NCBI GenBank assembly: GCA_023140175.1 | Contig: JAGLMD010000082.1 | Location: 1 to 46,118 of the forward strand | Reading direction: 5' to 3' | DNA: 46,118 nucleotides | Source of the DNA: Nanobdellota archaeon | GTDB taxonomy: Archaea; Nanobdellota; Nanobdellia; Woesearchaeales; WJIZ01 | Part shown: positions 39,111 through 46,118 of the stretch, piece after piece | Layout: every line of letters begins with the position of its first letter | How positions within the stretch are numbered: the stretch's first letter is position 1 | Made by a program: the position numbers and the translations under genes | Notes under the pieces: model-generated | Databases searched by the model: none | Seen by the model: the letters and a program-made list of their open reading frames with translations, nothing else | What the model was told of the DNA's origin: nothing

Positions 39111-39112
39111 TA

Positions 39113-40744
39113 ATGATGCAACAGGAGTTAATTTTTGGAGTAATTGGCGGATTGGGCTTGTTTATCTTTGGCATAAAAATTATGAGCGAAGCTTTGAAAA
39201 AAGTTGCCGGAGAGAAGATGAGGGAAATTCTAAGGTATCTTACAAACAATAGGTTCTCTGGCCTGGGATTGGGGGCTATTGTTACATCAATAATCCAAAG
39301 CAGCTCAGCTACAACAGTAATGGTTGTTGGTTTTGTAAATGCCGGCCTGATGACTTTGGTTCAAGCTATTCCTGTTATCCTGGGTGCTAATATTGGTACA
39401 ACAATAACAGCACAGCTTATTGCTTTTAAGTTAACTGATTATGCATTGCCCATTGTAGGAGTAGGGGCTGCCCTTTTTATGTTTGGAAAGAAGAAAAGGA
39501 CTAAGCAGGTAGGGGAAGCAATTCTTGGTTTTGGAATATTATTCCTTGGATTGAGCATAATGGGTGGCAGTGTAAAATCTCTGGGGTCAAGCTCTGTAAT
39601 CCATGATGTTTTTGCCGCTTTTAGCCATAATCCTGTTCTGGGCATAATTATAGGAATGATCGTTACAGCGATTGTTCAATCAAGCTCTGTGACCACAGGA
39701 ATAATACTTGTGATGGCAGGTATGGGCCTGCTTGACTTAAATGGTGCTATTCCATTAGTGTTCGGAACAAATATAGGCACTTGTGTAACTGCAATAATTG
39801 CAACCTTAAGAACAAATATTACAGCTAAGAGGGCAGCTGTTGCACATGTTATTTTTAATGTTACCGGCACTATAATTGCTATGCTCATGCTTCCCCTATA
39901 TATTTATATTGTCACTCGCATCTCATTTAGTATAGAGAGGCAGATTGCAAATGTACATACTATATTCAATATTGTCAATGCCCTTATTTTTATCGGGTTT
40001 GTTCCATTATATGCTAAATTAATCAATAAGATTGTTCCTGGCGAGGATATAGTCATTGAGCAGGGGCCTAAGTATCTTGATAAGAATCTTCTCAATACCC
40101 CTTCAATAGCTGTAGATGCAGCAAAGAAAGAAATATTGAGGATGATGAGATATGCGAAAGAGATGGTAGAAATAGCTATGAATGCTTTCAGTACAGATAA
40201 TAGAAAGGATATTGAAAGGGTTCATGGCAGAGAAGATCTTGTGGATGAGTTAAGAGATGCAATAGCTGGCTATCTTGTAAAGATTGCAGAGGAAGAGATA
40301 AGCGAGACAGAGGCAAAAATGATTCCGTCTTTTTTACATAGTATAAATGATATAGAAAGGATAGCAGACCATGCTGAGAATATGGCAGATCTTGCAGAAC
40401 GTAAGATAGATGAAGGTATAACTTTAGCTGAGGAAGAGAGATTGGATATAGACAGGATGTATGTCATTGTAAAAGATATGATTTATAATGTTACTAAAGC
40501 AATCTCTGATCTTGATAAAGAACTGACACAAGAGATATTCAGAAAGGAGAGAGAACTAAACCATAGTTTCATAAAATTCAGAGAGAACCATGTAAATAGG
40601 CTTAATATTAAGGTGCATAGCGGTTCAGCGAGCATTATTTTTGTTGATATGCTTACGAATTTTGAAAAGATAGGAGATCATACCACAAATATAGCGCAGG
40701 CAATACAAGGTAAATTCCAGTGGAATCTTGATGATATTTACTGA
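39113..40744 (+). CDS. Na/Pi cotransporter with C-terminal PhoU-like domain
   Basis: A 543-residue NptA/PNaS-type symporter. It has two inverted membrane repeats, each with the Q-S-S-S motif (Q-S-S-S-A-T-T near residues 61-67, Q-S-S-S-V-T-T-G near 188-195) that binds Na+ and phosphate, and G-A-N-I-G-T-T / G-T-N-I-G-T-C loops. From about 335 the C-terminal half is a helical PhoU-like bundle with D-I-E-R-I-A-D-H-A-E-N and F-E-K-I-G-D-H-T-T-N repeats. It takes up phosphate and may sense it. It starts 2 nt after purD and overlaps the next gene by 14-17 nt. Confidence 0.93.
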   Translation: MMQQELIFGVIGGLGLFIFGIKIMSEALKKVAGEKMREILRYLTNNRFSGLGLGAIVTSIIQSSSATTVMVVGFVNAGLMTLVQAIPVILGANIGTTITAQLIAFKLTDYALPIVGVGAALFMFGKKKRTKQVGEAILGFGILFLGLSIMGGSVKSLGSSSVIHDVFAAFSHNPVLGIIIGMIVTAIVQSSSVTTGIILVMAGMGLLDLNGAIPLVFGTNIGTCVTAIIATLRTNITAKRAAVAHVIFNVTGTIIAMLMLPLYIYIVTRISFSIERQIANVHTIFNIVNALIFIGFVPLYAKLINKIVPGEDIVIEQGPKYLDKNLLNTPSIAVDAAKKEILRMMRYAKEMVEIAMNAFSTDNRKDIERVHGREDLVDELRDAIAGYLVKIAEEEISETEAKMIPSFLHSINDIERIADHAENMADLAERKIDEGITLAEEERLDIDRMYVIVKDMIYNVTKAISDLDKELTQEIFRKERELNHSFIKFRENHVNRLNIKVHSGSASIIFVDMLTNFEKIGDHTTNIAQAIQGKFQWNLDDIY

Positions 40745-41270
40745 AAAAAGCAGGATAAGAAAAAGAATTCTTGAGAAAAGGAAAAAGCTTACTGACGAAG
40801 AAGCTAAAAGAAAGAGCAGGATTATTATTGATAAGCTTAAAAGAGATAAGGATTATATTAAAGCGAAAAAAGTAATGTTCTATGTTTCTAAAGGTAAGGA
40901 AGTAGAGACTAAGGAGATTATAAAGGAAGAATTATGTGATGAAAGGAAAGTCATTGTCCCTAAGGTTCATGGGAAAGGATTGCTATGCTGCGAATTATCT
41001 GATCTTGATAATATGGAATTTAACTGTTATGGTATTCTAGAGCCTGCAGATGAGATTAAATGCGATATCTCTTCAATAGATTTGATAATTGTTCCGGGTA
41101 TTGCGTTTGATAAGAATGGACATAGAGTAGGCTATGGAAAAGGATATTATGATGATTTGTTGAAGGATGCAAAATGCAGGAAGATTGCTTTGGCATATGA
41201 CTTCCAGATAGTCGAGAATATTCCTAAAGATGAATGGGATATAAGTGTTGATAAGATCATTAGTGATTAG
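40731..41270 (+). CDS. 5-formyltetrahydrofolate cyclo-ligase
   Basis: A 179-residue MTHFS that converts 5-formyl-THF to methenyl-THF using ATP. The basic N-terminal K-S-R-I-R-K-R-I-L phosphate-binding helix and the C-terminal signature V-P-G-I-A-F-D-K-N-G-H-R-V-G-Y-G-K-G-Y-Y-D are present. A TTG at 40728 would add one residue; I prefer ATG 40731. It overlaps the symporter tail and ends a purD-symporter-MTHFS operon, linking purine and one-carbon metabolism. Confidence 0.92.
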   Translation: MIFTEKSRIRKRILEKRKKLTDEEAKRKSRIIIDKLKRDKDYIKAKKVMFYVSKGKEVETKEIIKEELCDERKVIVPKVHGKGLLCCELSDLDNMEFNCYGILEPADEIKCDISSIDLIIVPGIAFDKNGHRVGYGKGYYDDLLKDAKCRKIALAYDFQIVENIPKDEWDISVDKIISD

Positions 41271-41349
41271 AATCTTTTCTTTCTTGTAATAGGAATCAGT
41301 TAAATTTAAATATTGATTAATTCTTAATCTTTATTTAGGGGGTGATTAA

Positions 41350-41922
41350 ATGAGTTATTGTAAATACTGTGGCAGGGAGCTTTTTGAAGGAGAAGAAAGC
41401 AAGGGAATTTGCAAAAAGTGTGAGGAGAAAACCCCGGCAACTTCGTCCAAATCATCTAAGGATGAAGCTAAGCTTAACAGCATATTTCTAGAAGATGATG
41501 AAAAACTGATAGCTTCACTTAAGAGTGGCTGGCTAAGGAACCTTACATTAGAGAATGCCATGGCACAAGAGTTTGTCATACTTTCTCAAAAAAGAGTATA
41601 TTATTCCGGAACAACTGTAGGTGAGTTAGGCGGCAGGAAAGGCGTGAGGATAAAAGGCCTGCAAATACTGCCACTTGAAAAGATTGATGCTATACAATTT
41701 GCTCAAGTACAGAATATGATGCTTCTTGTATTGGGTGTGTTGACCCTTCCCCTCTTTGGAGTCGGAATAATATTCCTGGTAGCCTACTTTTTAACAAGAA
41801 AACAGGCATTGATAATAGGCACAGCATCAGCATCAGTGGAGATATCTTTCAGTGCCTATGGCATGAGGAGTATAATGGATTTTGCAAAGGCATTGGGTAA
41901 AGAATTAAGCAAAAAGAAATAA
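41350..41922 (+). CDS. Zinc-ribbon plus PH-like membrane protein
   Basis: A 190-residue protein. The N-terminal zinc ribbon is C-K-Y-C (residues 4-7) with C-K-K-C (about 21-24), followed by a Ser/Lys linker. A bacterial PH-like beta domain covers about 45-110 (L-I-A-S-L-K-S-G-W, then V-I-L-S-Q-K-R-V-Y-Y-S-G). Two adjacent membrane helices lie at about 118-148, and the domain then finishes. A GGGGGTGA ribosome-binding site is followed by ATG 41350. Family and function not identified. Confidence 0.7.
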   Translation: MSYCKYCGRELFEGEESKGICKKCEEKTPATSSKSSKDEAKLNSIFLEDDEKLIASLKSGWLRNLTLENAMAQEFVILSQKRVYYSGTTVGELGGRKGVRIKGLQILPLEKIDAIQFAQVQNMMLLVLGVLTLPLFGVGIIFLVAYFLTRKQALIIGTASASVEISFSAYGMRSIMDFAKALGKELSKKK

Positions 41923-41979
41923 AAGATGAGAGAGATAAGCTGGAAGAATCTTTATTTTTTTGAGAAACTTGTTTTTTTA

Positions 41980-42008
41980 TTAGGGTGGTTTTTCTTAATC
42001 CGCCCTAA
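41980..42008. terminator. GC-rich hairpin between convergent genes
   Basis: TTAGGGTGG (41980-41988) pairs with CCGCCCTAA (42000-42008) around TTTTTCTTAAT, with one T-G wobble. It is preceded by two T-runs (41953-41961 and 41972-41978), typical of archaeal termination, and lies between the stops of convergent genes. Confidence 0.5.
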
Positions 42009-42058
42009 AGAGATTAGTCCTATATTTCCCAGTTAAAAACAGAAGCTAAAGCAGTGGC

Positions 42059-42598
42059 TTAGGGCAGTTTTCCATTAACTTTTTTTGAAACTTCTTTCAC
42101 TAATTTAATTCCCTCAACTTCTTCCACCATTATTTCAATAGGAACAAGCCTTCCGACAGTAGTATGTTTATAATTACCATTTACATTAGTTGTTGTTTTA
42201 CTTTCTCTAAATCTATTTAGATTATCTTTAAACCAATGTACAGCCCTCTTTAGCGGCATTATATACATAGAATCACTTTTAGTAAAGTAATAAAACAGAT
42301 ATTTTGCCTTACTTTTTACAAAACAACCCATCGTTCCTAATGCTTCGTTACTTAATGTTTCTAACCAAAAATTTCCAGTAGCATAGTTATCAGTCTTTAC
42401 TTCAACAAAAATCATAATTTTATCTTCTCCCTTTTTGTAAACCCACACTAAATCAATATCTTTCTTTTGATAAGCTGGATCATCTTCTACATTTTTTACG
42501 TCTATTGTTTTCTTTAATGAACGCAGATACTTGCAGGCTATATCAATTCCTTTTTTAGAAAAGTCGTTCTTCTCTTCAAAAGTGTAAGATTTGGCCAT
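42059..42598 (-). CDS. PD-(D/E)xK nuclease-like protein, candidate restriction endonuclease
   Basis: A 179-residue protein with the nuclease-core pattern: K-K-D-I-D-L-V-W-V-Y (Asp47/Asp49), then I-F-V-E-V-K-T-D (Glu66 and Lys68). The spacing between the acidic residue and E-x-K, and the flanking strands, fit a PD-(D/E)xK fold. It is the last gene of a reverse-strand set whose promoter faces a DNA methyltransferase relic, the usual arrangement of a type II restriction system. Its start shares one base with the stop of the upstream frameshifted gene. Specificity unknown. Confidence 0.65.
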   Translation of the reverse strand: MAKSYTFEEKNDFSKKGIDIACKYLRSLKKTIDVKNVEDDPAYQKKDIDLVWVYKKGEDKIMIFVEVKTDNYATGNFWLETLSNEALGTMGCFVKSKAKYLFYYFTKSDSMYIMPLKRAVHWFKDNLNRFRESKTTTNVNGNYKHTTVGRLVPIEIMVEEVEGIKLVKEVSKKVNGKLP

Positions 42599-43186
42599 TA
42601 TGAATTACCTCCAAGAACCTTGACAGCTTCTTCTTCAGTTAATAATTTGCCTTCTTGGTTATAAAATTTAAAGCCCTGCTTTATTGGTGCATAGTTGAAT
42701 TCGAAATACTCCCTTAATCTTATCCAAAGAGCCTGTTTGTTTCTATCCCATCCGTTCCAATATCTGATATCCTGCTCAACTGCCAGCCATTTTGATGCTT
42801 TCAAAAGTAATTCAACTGAAAAACCAATATTTTCATCCTCAAAATCTTTTAATATCTCTTCTGGTTCTATTATATTATTAACATCTGTAATAGCTTGAAT
42901 TACTTTATCACAATAATCTTTATCTTTACTAAAGTTTTCTTTTAAATCTTCAAATATACCCGTATGTATGGGGGCTTGTATTCTTTTCCTAAACGCCATT
43001 CTATCAACATCAATTCTAAAATCAAATCCAAATTTTAAATTTGCAGGACTTATCAATATTACATTACCTTGTTTTGTTTTTTTCTGCTAAATATTCGTAT
43101 CTGTTATATGTTTCATCTTCTGCATGCCCGGGTTTCTCTTTTAAGAACCCTTCTACTACTTTTTTTCTTATTTCTTCCCGACTCAT
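42598..43186 (-). pseudogene. Frameshifted hypothetical gene of the restriction-like operon
   Basis: Two reverse-strand frames join if one A is removed from the A-rich stretch read at 43083-43072. The first begins at ATG 43186 after GGGGG and reads M-S-R-E-E-I-R-K-K-V-V-E-G-F-L-K. The second continues to 42598 through N-V-I-L-I-S-P-A-N-L-K-F-G-F-D-F. The restored protein would be about 195 residues. Without the correction the first frame stops after 40 codons and the second lacks a good start. The family is unknown; it may be a restriction subunit. Confidence 0.6.
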
Positions 43187-43210
43187 TCCCCCGATTAGCT
43201 AAAATTAATT

Positions 43211-43468
43211 CTAACTTAGCTGTTGCCATATCCCTTTACCTTCCCTGGTAATCCTATATATCCTGCCAATCTTATCTTTTGGATTTAAACACTCAATCAT
43301 TTTTTTATCTAATAACTCTTTAACTGTAAAAGAAGCCTGTGCTATTGCAATTTTAACTTTGGTTTTAATTTCATTAACAGTTAAAGGAGTGTTTGAACTA
43401 GCAATTACTCTAAGAACATCCCTTCTTCTGTTTCCCCTCTTTAACCACGCATACAATTCCCAATCCAT
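43211..43468 (-). CDS. Winged-helix regulator of the restriction-like operon
   Basis: An 85-residue winged helix-turn-helix protein with R-R-D-V-L-R-V-I-A near the start, then T-V-N-E-I-K-T-K-V, A-S-F-T-V-K-E-L-L and the wing G-R-I-Y-R-I-T-R-E-G-K-G. A reverse-strand TATA element at about 43489-43498 and a near-palindrome ATAAG-TATAT-CTTAT (43477-43491) lie directly upstream. It is the first gene of the operon and may act as the controller protein. It is divergent from the methyltransferase relic. Confidence 0.75.
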   Translation of the reverse strand: MDWELYAWLKRGNRRRDVLRVIASSNTPLTVNEIKTKVKIAIAQASFTVKELLDKKMIECLNPKDKIGRIYRITREGKGIWQQLS

Positions 43469-43563
43469 AGTATAGGATAAGTATATCTTATATTTAAATA
43501 AAGTTAAGAATATGTTAAGAAATATTGAAAGATATAAATACTGCCCATCCTGGCCAGTTTAAT

Positions 43564-43707
43564 ATGTTATACTTTGAAAAAGAAGGGGTTAAACTTTTAC
43601 AGAGGGATTGCTTAGATCTTATTCCTAAGATAAAGCCAGAATCAGTAATTACCATATTTATAGATTCCCCATATAATTTATCAAATGGCAGATATATTTC
43701 TCTTTGA
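43564..43707 (+). pseudogene. N-terminal fragment of a DNA methyltransferase
   Basis: The 47 residues M-L-Y-F-E-K-E-G-V-K-L-L-Q-R-D-C-L-D-L-I are followed by I-F-I-D-S-P-Y-N-L-S-N-G, the catalytic D-(P/S)-P-Y motif IV of N6-adenine/N4-cytosine methyltransferases. The frame then ends within a dozen codons, where a full enzyme would have 200 or more residues. No continuation is found downstream in any frame, so this is a truncated relic, not a simple frameshift. A TATA element at about 43527-43536 still gives a leaderless start. Confidence 0.75.
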
Positions 43708-43711
43708 TAGC

Positions 43712-43790
43712 TGGTATTGCAAGAATCCCCTTATTGACAAGGTAATGAAAAGAGACAAACTGTCCATATTAAGGATGAGATGCAATACCA
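43712..43790 (+). ncRNA. Candidate structured element after the methyltransferase relic
   Basis: TGGTATTGCA (43712-43721) pairs perfectly with TGCAATACCA (43781-43790), enclosing 59 nt. Small inner hairpins include CCTT/AAGG (43729-43742) and GACA/TGTC (43754-43764). A TATA-like AGATATATTTC lies upstream near 43690. It could be a small RNA or the edge of whatever truncated the methyltransferase. No family recognised. Confidence 0.35.
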
Positions 43791-44030
43791 AAGCAGAGAT
43801 AGGGAAAGACGAAGAGAGATTAGCCCATTGATACTTGTTCTTGATGTATAGCTAAAGCTCAGGAACTTCAGACCCATTCGCACATTTATAATCCCTACAG
43901 TCGAATTTATAGAACCCTTCGGAGGCAGGTTTCCATACTCGGTATGGATCGGTTCGGCTAACAAGGAGTCCGATGTTCAATTAGTGTGGGCAGAAAGTTT
44001 TTTATATTTAAGTAAGTAATTCTCTGAACT
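43791..44030. other. Non-coding stretch, 240 bp, with small hairpins
   Basis: No gene is supported. TCCATAC-TCG-GTATGGA (43932-43948) is a perfect hairpin, and GATCGGTTCGGCTAAC (43947-43962) recurs with two changes at 44435-44450. A TATA element for the next gene (TTTTTTATATTTA) lies around 43999-44010. Confidence 0.45.
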
Positions 44031-44372
44031 ATGGAAATAATTAATCTCATAAAATCGACTAAAAATCGACTTTTATTATCTGCTGGAATTTTGATTGCTT
44101 TACTTGTAGTAATTCTTGTAATACCCATTCTTCTTTTAATACTGGCAGTGATAATAGGATTTGGTGGTAATGTCAATTTTGGTACAAGCCTAATTGAGTT
44201 TGCTAAATCCCTATTAAGTTTATGGTTGTTTTTTCAACACCTCTTTCCTCAATCATTTGCACAGACATCAACTGGGGCTATATTAGTTTATGTAGGAACT
44301 GTACTTATTATTTACTTCTGTATTTTTCTAATTCTCTCTATTATATCCTCATTTGTTAAAAAGATTAATTGA
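44031..44372 (+). CDS. Small membrane protein with three hydrophobic segments
   Basis: A 113-residue protein with a short basic N-terminus (L-I-K-S-T-K-N-R) and hydrophobic segments at about residues 14-43, 58-72 and 84-107; it ends F-V-K-K-I-N. I recognise no family. A TATA element 20-30 nt upstream suggests leaderless expression. It is flanked by a 16-nt direct repeat (43947-43962 and 44435-44450), so it may be a small mobile cargo or an immunity/holin-like protein; both ideas are inference. Confidence 0.55.
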   Translation: MEIINLIKSTKNRLLLSAGILIALLVVILVIPILLLILAVIIGFGGNVNFGTSLIEFAKSLLSLWLFFQHLFPQSFAQTSTGAILVYVGTVLIIYFCIFLILSIISSFVKKIN

Positions 44373-44601
44373 TAATTTTCTGCCACTGCCAACTCTCCCA
44401 TTGGATGTCACCAGAACTCTCCCTACTTCTTAGGGGTCGATTCGGCTAACCGGAATTAGCCAAAATATTACTCGGGACACACAATTCTAGTTTAGTGGAA
44501 TGGGACGATTGATCTTTAGTGTGTATTAAGCTAAACTATATTCTCTAGTATCTACTCTTTCTCAAATTATGTACTCTAATACATAAATCCTTAAATACTA
44601 G

Positions 44602-44620
44602 TTAGCTACATTGTAGCTAA
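44602..44620. promoter_or_regulatory. 19-bp palindrome directly before the first IS gene
   Basis: TTAGCTACA-T-TGTAGCTAA is a perfect inverted repeat ending at the base before ATG 44621. A TATA-like CTTAAATACTA lies immediately upstream (about 44590-44600). It could be an operator or a leader hairpin that limits transposase production. Confidence 0.55.
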
Positions 44621-44758
44621 ATGGCAAAAACAAACATTCAACTAACTGGCTATGAAATGCTTGAGAAACAAGTGAATAAGAGTGGTAATAGTGGTCGTGT
44701 CTATGTGCCATTTGAATGGATAGGTAAGAAGGTAAAGATTATTCTTTTAGAACAATGA
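44621..44758 (+). CDS. DUF2080 transposon-encoded small protein
   Basis: A 45-residue protein containing G-Y-E-M-L-E-K-Q-V-N-K-S-G-N-S-G-R and V-Y-V-P-F-E-W-I-G-K-K-V-K, matching the DUF2080 family of small proteins carried by archaeal insertion sequences. The S-G-N-S-G-R-V-Y-V-P pattern resembles AbrB-type antitoxin/DNA-binding folds, so a regulatory role on the IS promoter is plausible. It overlaps the transposase start by ATGA. Confidence 0.85.
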   Translation: MAKTNIQLTGYEMLEKQVNKSGNSGRVYVPFEWIGKKVKIILLEQ

Positions 44759-46104
44759 AAGGACTAAAATATAAGACTAAACAAGAGGACAAGTCAAAAA
44801 ACGAACTTATCGATGAGATGTGGGAGCTATATAAAAAAAATAAGAAACTTGAGAAAGAGAAAGAAAAGCTTGAGAAAGAACTCCACAAATACAAAAATTC
44901 TAATATTCCTTCATCTCAAAAGAAATTTACCAAAATAGAGGTTCAAGGTCTTAAAGTTGGAAGGAAAAAAGGTAAAAAAAGTCATCATAAAGGTAGAACT
45001 AGGGTTAAAGATAAACCTATCAAAACAATTGATGTTACTGCTGATATGAATCCTTTGACTGGAAATATGAACATAGAACCGACAGGTTATATGAAAGAAA
45101 ATACAATCACAGATTTCAAGATTGTTAAAGTAGTAATCAAGTATAATTGTTATGAATATCGTGACTTAGATACTGGAGAAATATTCATGGCAAAACATCC
45201 AGACATGCCAAGTAATGGCATTTTTGGAAAAAATGTCTTAGCTTTTGGCAATTTCCTAAGATGGAAATGCAGGGTTCCTTTTGATAAAATAGCACATACT
45301 TTTACGCACGTATTTGATATATCTATGTCTACACCGACTGCAATGGATATCTGCAATCGTGTCGCAGATAAAGTTTCAACTCATTATGATAAGCTAAGAG
45401 AAGAAATCAAAAAAGAAAAAGCTGTTAATGGAGATGAAACAGGAGCAAAGAGAAATGGTCTTCCAGGATGGCTATGGGGATTTTTTTCATTATCTATTGC
45501 TTTGTTTGTTTTTGACGCTAAAAGAGGAGGAGAGATTGTAAAAAAAGTTCTTGGAAAAGACTTCAAAGGCATTCTCGGTTGTGATGGATGGTCTACCTAC
45601 AAAGTTTTTTCAAAAAAATCAGGAGTTTTACTTCAACGTTGCTGGGCTCATGCACTAAGAGAACTAAAAGAAATCTGTCATAAGAAAAAGAAGCCAGACA
45701 AGAGCCTAATCAATGCATATGAATGGCTTTGTGAAATATTTGAGAAAGTAAAAGAAGCAAGAAAAATCAAAAGCCAAGAGATGAGGGAGCAATTATATAT
45801 GGAATTAGTAGATGAACTAAACACCTGGATGGGAATTTACAAATCTTATAGAAGATTAAAGCCATTTGTCAACAAAATTGAAAATGGAGAGAACTTTTGG
45901 TTCACATGCGTTCTCCATTTAGAAATCGAACCCACCAATAATAGAGCAGAAAGAGGATTAAAAGATTGGATTGTCTTAAGAAAAATCATTGGATGCCTAA
46001 GATCTGAACAAGGATTTAAAACAACAGAAACGATGCTCAGTTTATTCAGCACATGGAACTTAAGAAAAATTAATCCTTACGAACAGTTAAAAGCTATCGT
46101 CTAA
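44755..46104 (+). CDS. IS66-family transposase
   Basis: A 449-residue transposase. After a coiled-coil N-terminus (about 15-50), a basic region (about 69-85) and a central Tnp domain, the DDE triad can be placed at Asp227 (N-G-D-E-T-G), Asp277 (G-C-D-G-W-S-T-Y) and Glu399 (N-N-R-A-E-R-G). Q-R-C-W-A-H-A-L-R-E-L-K-E and I-G-C-L-R-S-E-Q-G complete the IS66 hallmarks. No frameshift is visible, and the stop lies 1 nt before the right inverted repeat, so the copy looks intact and possibly active. Confidence 0.92.
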   Translation: MKGLKYKTKQEDKSKNELIDEMWELYKKNKKLEKEKEKLEKELHKYKNSNIPSSQKKFTKIEVQGLKVGRKKGKKSHHKGRTRVKDKPIKTIDVTADMNPLTGNMNIEPTGYMKENTITDFKIVKVVIKYNCYEYRDLDTGEIFMAKHPDMPSNGIFGKNVLAFGNFLRWKCRVPFDKIAHTFTHVFDISMSTPTAMDICNRVADKVSTHYDKLREEIKKEKAVNGDETGAKRNGLPGWLWGFFSLSIALFVFDAKRGGEIVKKVLGKDFKGILGCDGWSTYKVFSKKSGVLLQRCWAHALRELKEICHKKKKPDKSLINAYEWLCEIFEKVKEARKIKSQEMREQLYMELVDELNTWMGIYKSYRRLKPFVNKIENGENFWFTCVLHLEIEPTNNRAERGLKDWIVLRKIIGCLRSEQGFKTTETMLSLFSTWNLRKINPYEQLKAIV

Positions 46105-46118
46105 AGCTTAATACACAC

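Larger units (their letters stand above)
44519..46118 (+). mobile_element. IS66/ISBst12-type insertion sequence
   Basis: The element is bounded by perfect 14-bp terminal inverted repeats, GTGTGTATTAAGCT at 44519-44532 and its complement at 46105-46118. It carries a DUF2080-type small gene and a single full-length transposase, with no TnpB-like accessory ORF, as expected of the ISBst12 group. A target duplication cannot be checked because the right end is the window's last base. Confidence 0.85.

Noticed and set aside
37535-43727. 13-nt match TATTGCAAGAATC between about 37540 (reverse) and 43715
   Set aside because: The 37.5-kb occurrence is explained by a local GATTCTT/AAGAATC hairpin and the match does not extend.
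43731-43964. 77-codon reverse-strand frame after the methyltransferase relic
   Set aside because: No recognisable motif, no promoter, and it covers sequence dominated by hairpins.
1-46118. CRISPR array or cas genes
   Set aside because: No regularly spaced repeats and no Cas-like proteins were seen anywhere in the window.

Overview
The window is AT-rich archaeal DNA. The evidence for Archaea is an alpha-type proteasome subunit, an Rrp4/Rrp41/Rrp42 exosome cluster, the RNase P protein Pop5, RNA polymerase subunits Rpo6 and Rpo4, ribosomal protein L21e, a 70-residue histone, archaeal-type SepF, class III (pilin-type) signal peptides, two tRNA genes that look intron-containing, and TATA boxes about 25-30 nt upstream of leaderless starts. 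Compact genes, many small hypotheticals and bacterial-looking metabolic enzymes (full-length fused GMP synthetase, GTP cyclohydrolase II, a 245-residue triosephosphate isomerase) suggest a DPANN lineage of Woesearchaeota/Pacearchaeota type. That placement is inference.

Layout. 1-4.0 kb is accessory: a cut-off winged-helix gene, a Fic protein under a multi-copy palindromic operator, a VanZ-like protein, a methyltransferase, a long RNA-like hairpin, and a DUF5678/retropepsin pair. 4.0-8.0 kb is a core information-processing operon (pop5, psmA, rrp4, rrp41, rrp42, rpo6, DUF357). 8-19 kb mixes a CAP-domain protein, a PEBP-family lipoprotein, a phosphodiesterase, a kinase-fold protein, an ACT protein, ribA, a NYN ribonuclease-like protein, an NfnAB-type flavoprotein pair with a zinc-ribbon gene between the subunits, and tpiA. 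19-21.7 kb holds a pilin-like three-gene set, a ZPR1 zinc-finger protein and sepF. 21.8-24.1 kb holds rpl21e, rpo4, DUF655, a coiled-coil protein, a candidate structured RNA and a tRNA-Val-like gene. 24.2-32.1 kb has a C39-like peptidase between short inverted repeats, an AI-2E-type permease, AMP phosphorylase, histone, tRNA-Ala with a predicted T-loop intron, hypotheticals and a DEAD-box helicase.

32-46 kb is more mobile: a frameshifted zinc-ribbon gene, a second Fic protein with its own palindrome, a RelE-type toxin-antitoxin pair, guaA followed by repeated copies of its own 3' end around a metal-binding lipoprotein, then purD, a Na/Pi symporter and a 5-formyl-THF cyclo-ligase. A decayed restriction-modification-like locus and an IS66/ISBst12-type insertion sequence follow; the IS right inverted repeat is the last base of the window.

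The metabolic genes fit partial purine/folate metabolism (PurD, GuaA, MTHFS, AMP phosphorylase), flavin supply (RibA) and NAD(P)H/ferredoxin balance (NfnAB). The most unusual items are the guaA-tail repeat array, the two non-canonical tRNA insertions, the structured RNA upstream of tRNA-Val, and the broken restriction-modification cassette. All functional names come from reading motifs by eye; no database search was run.
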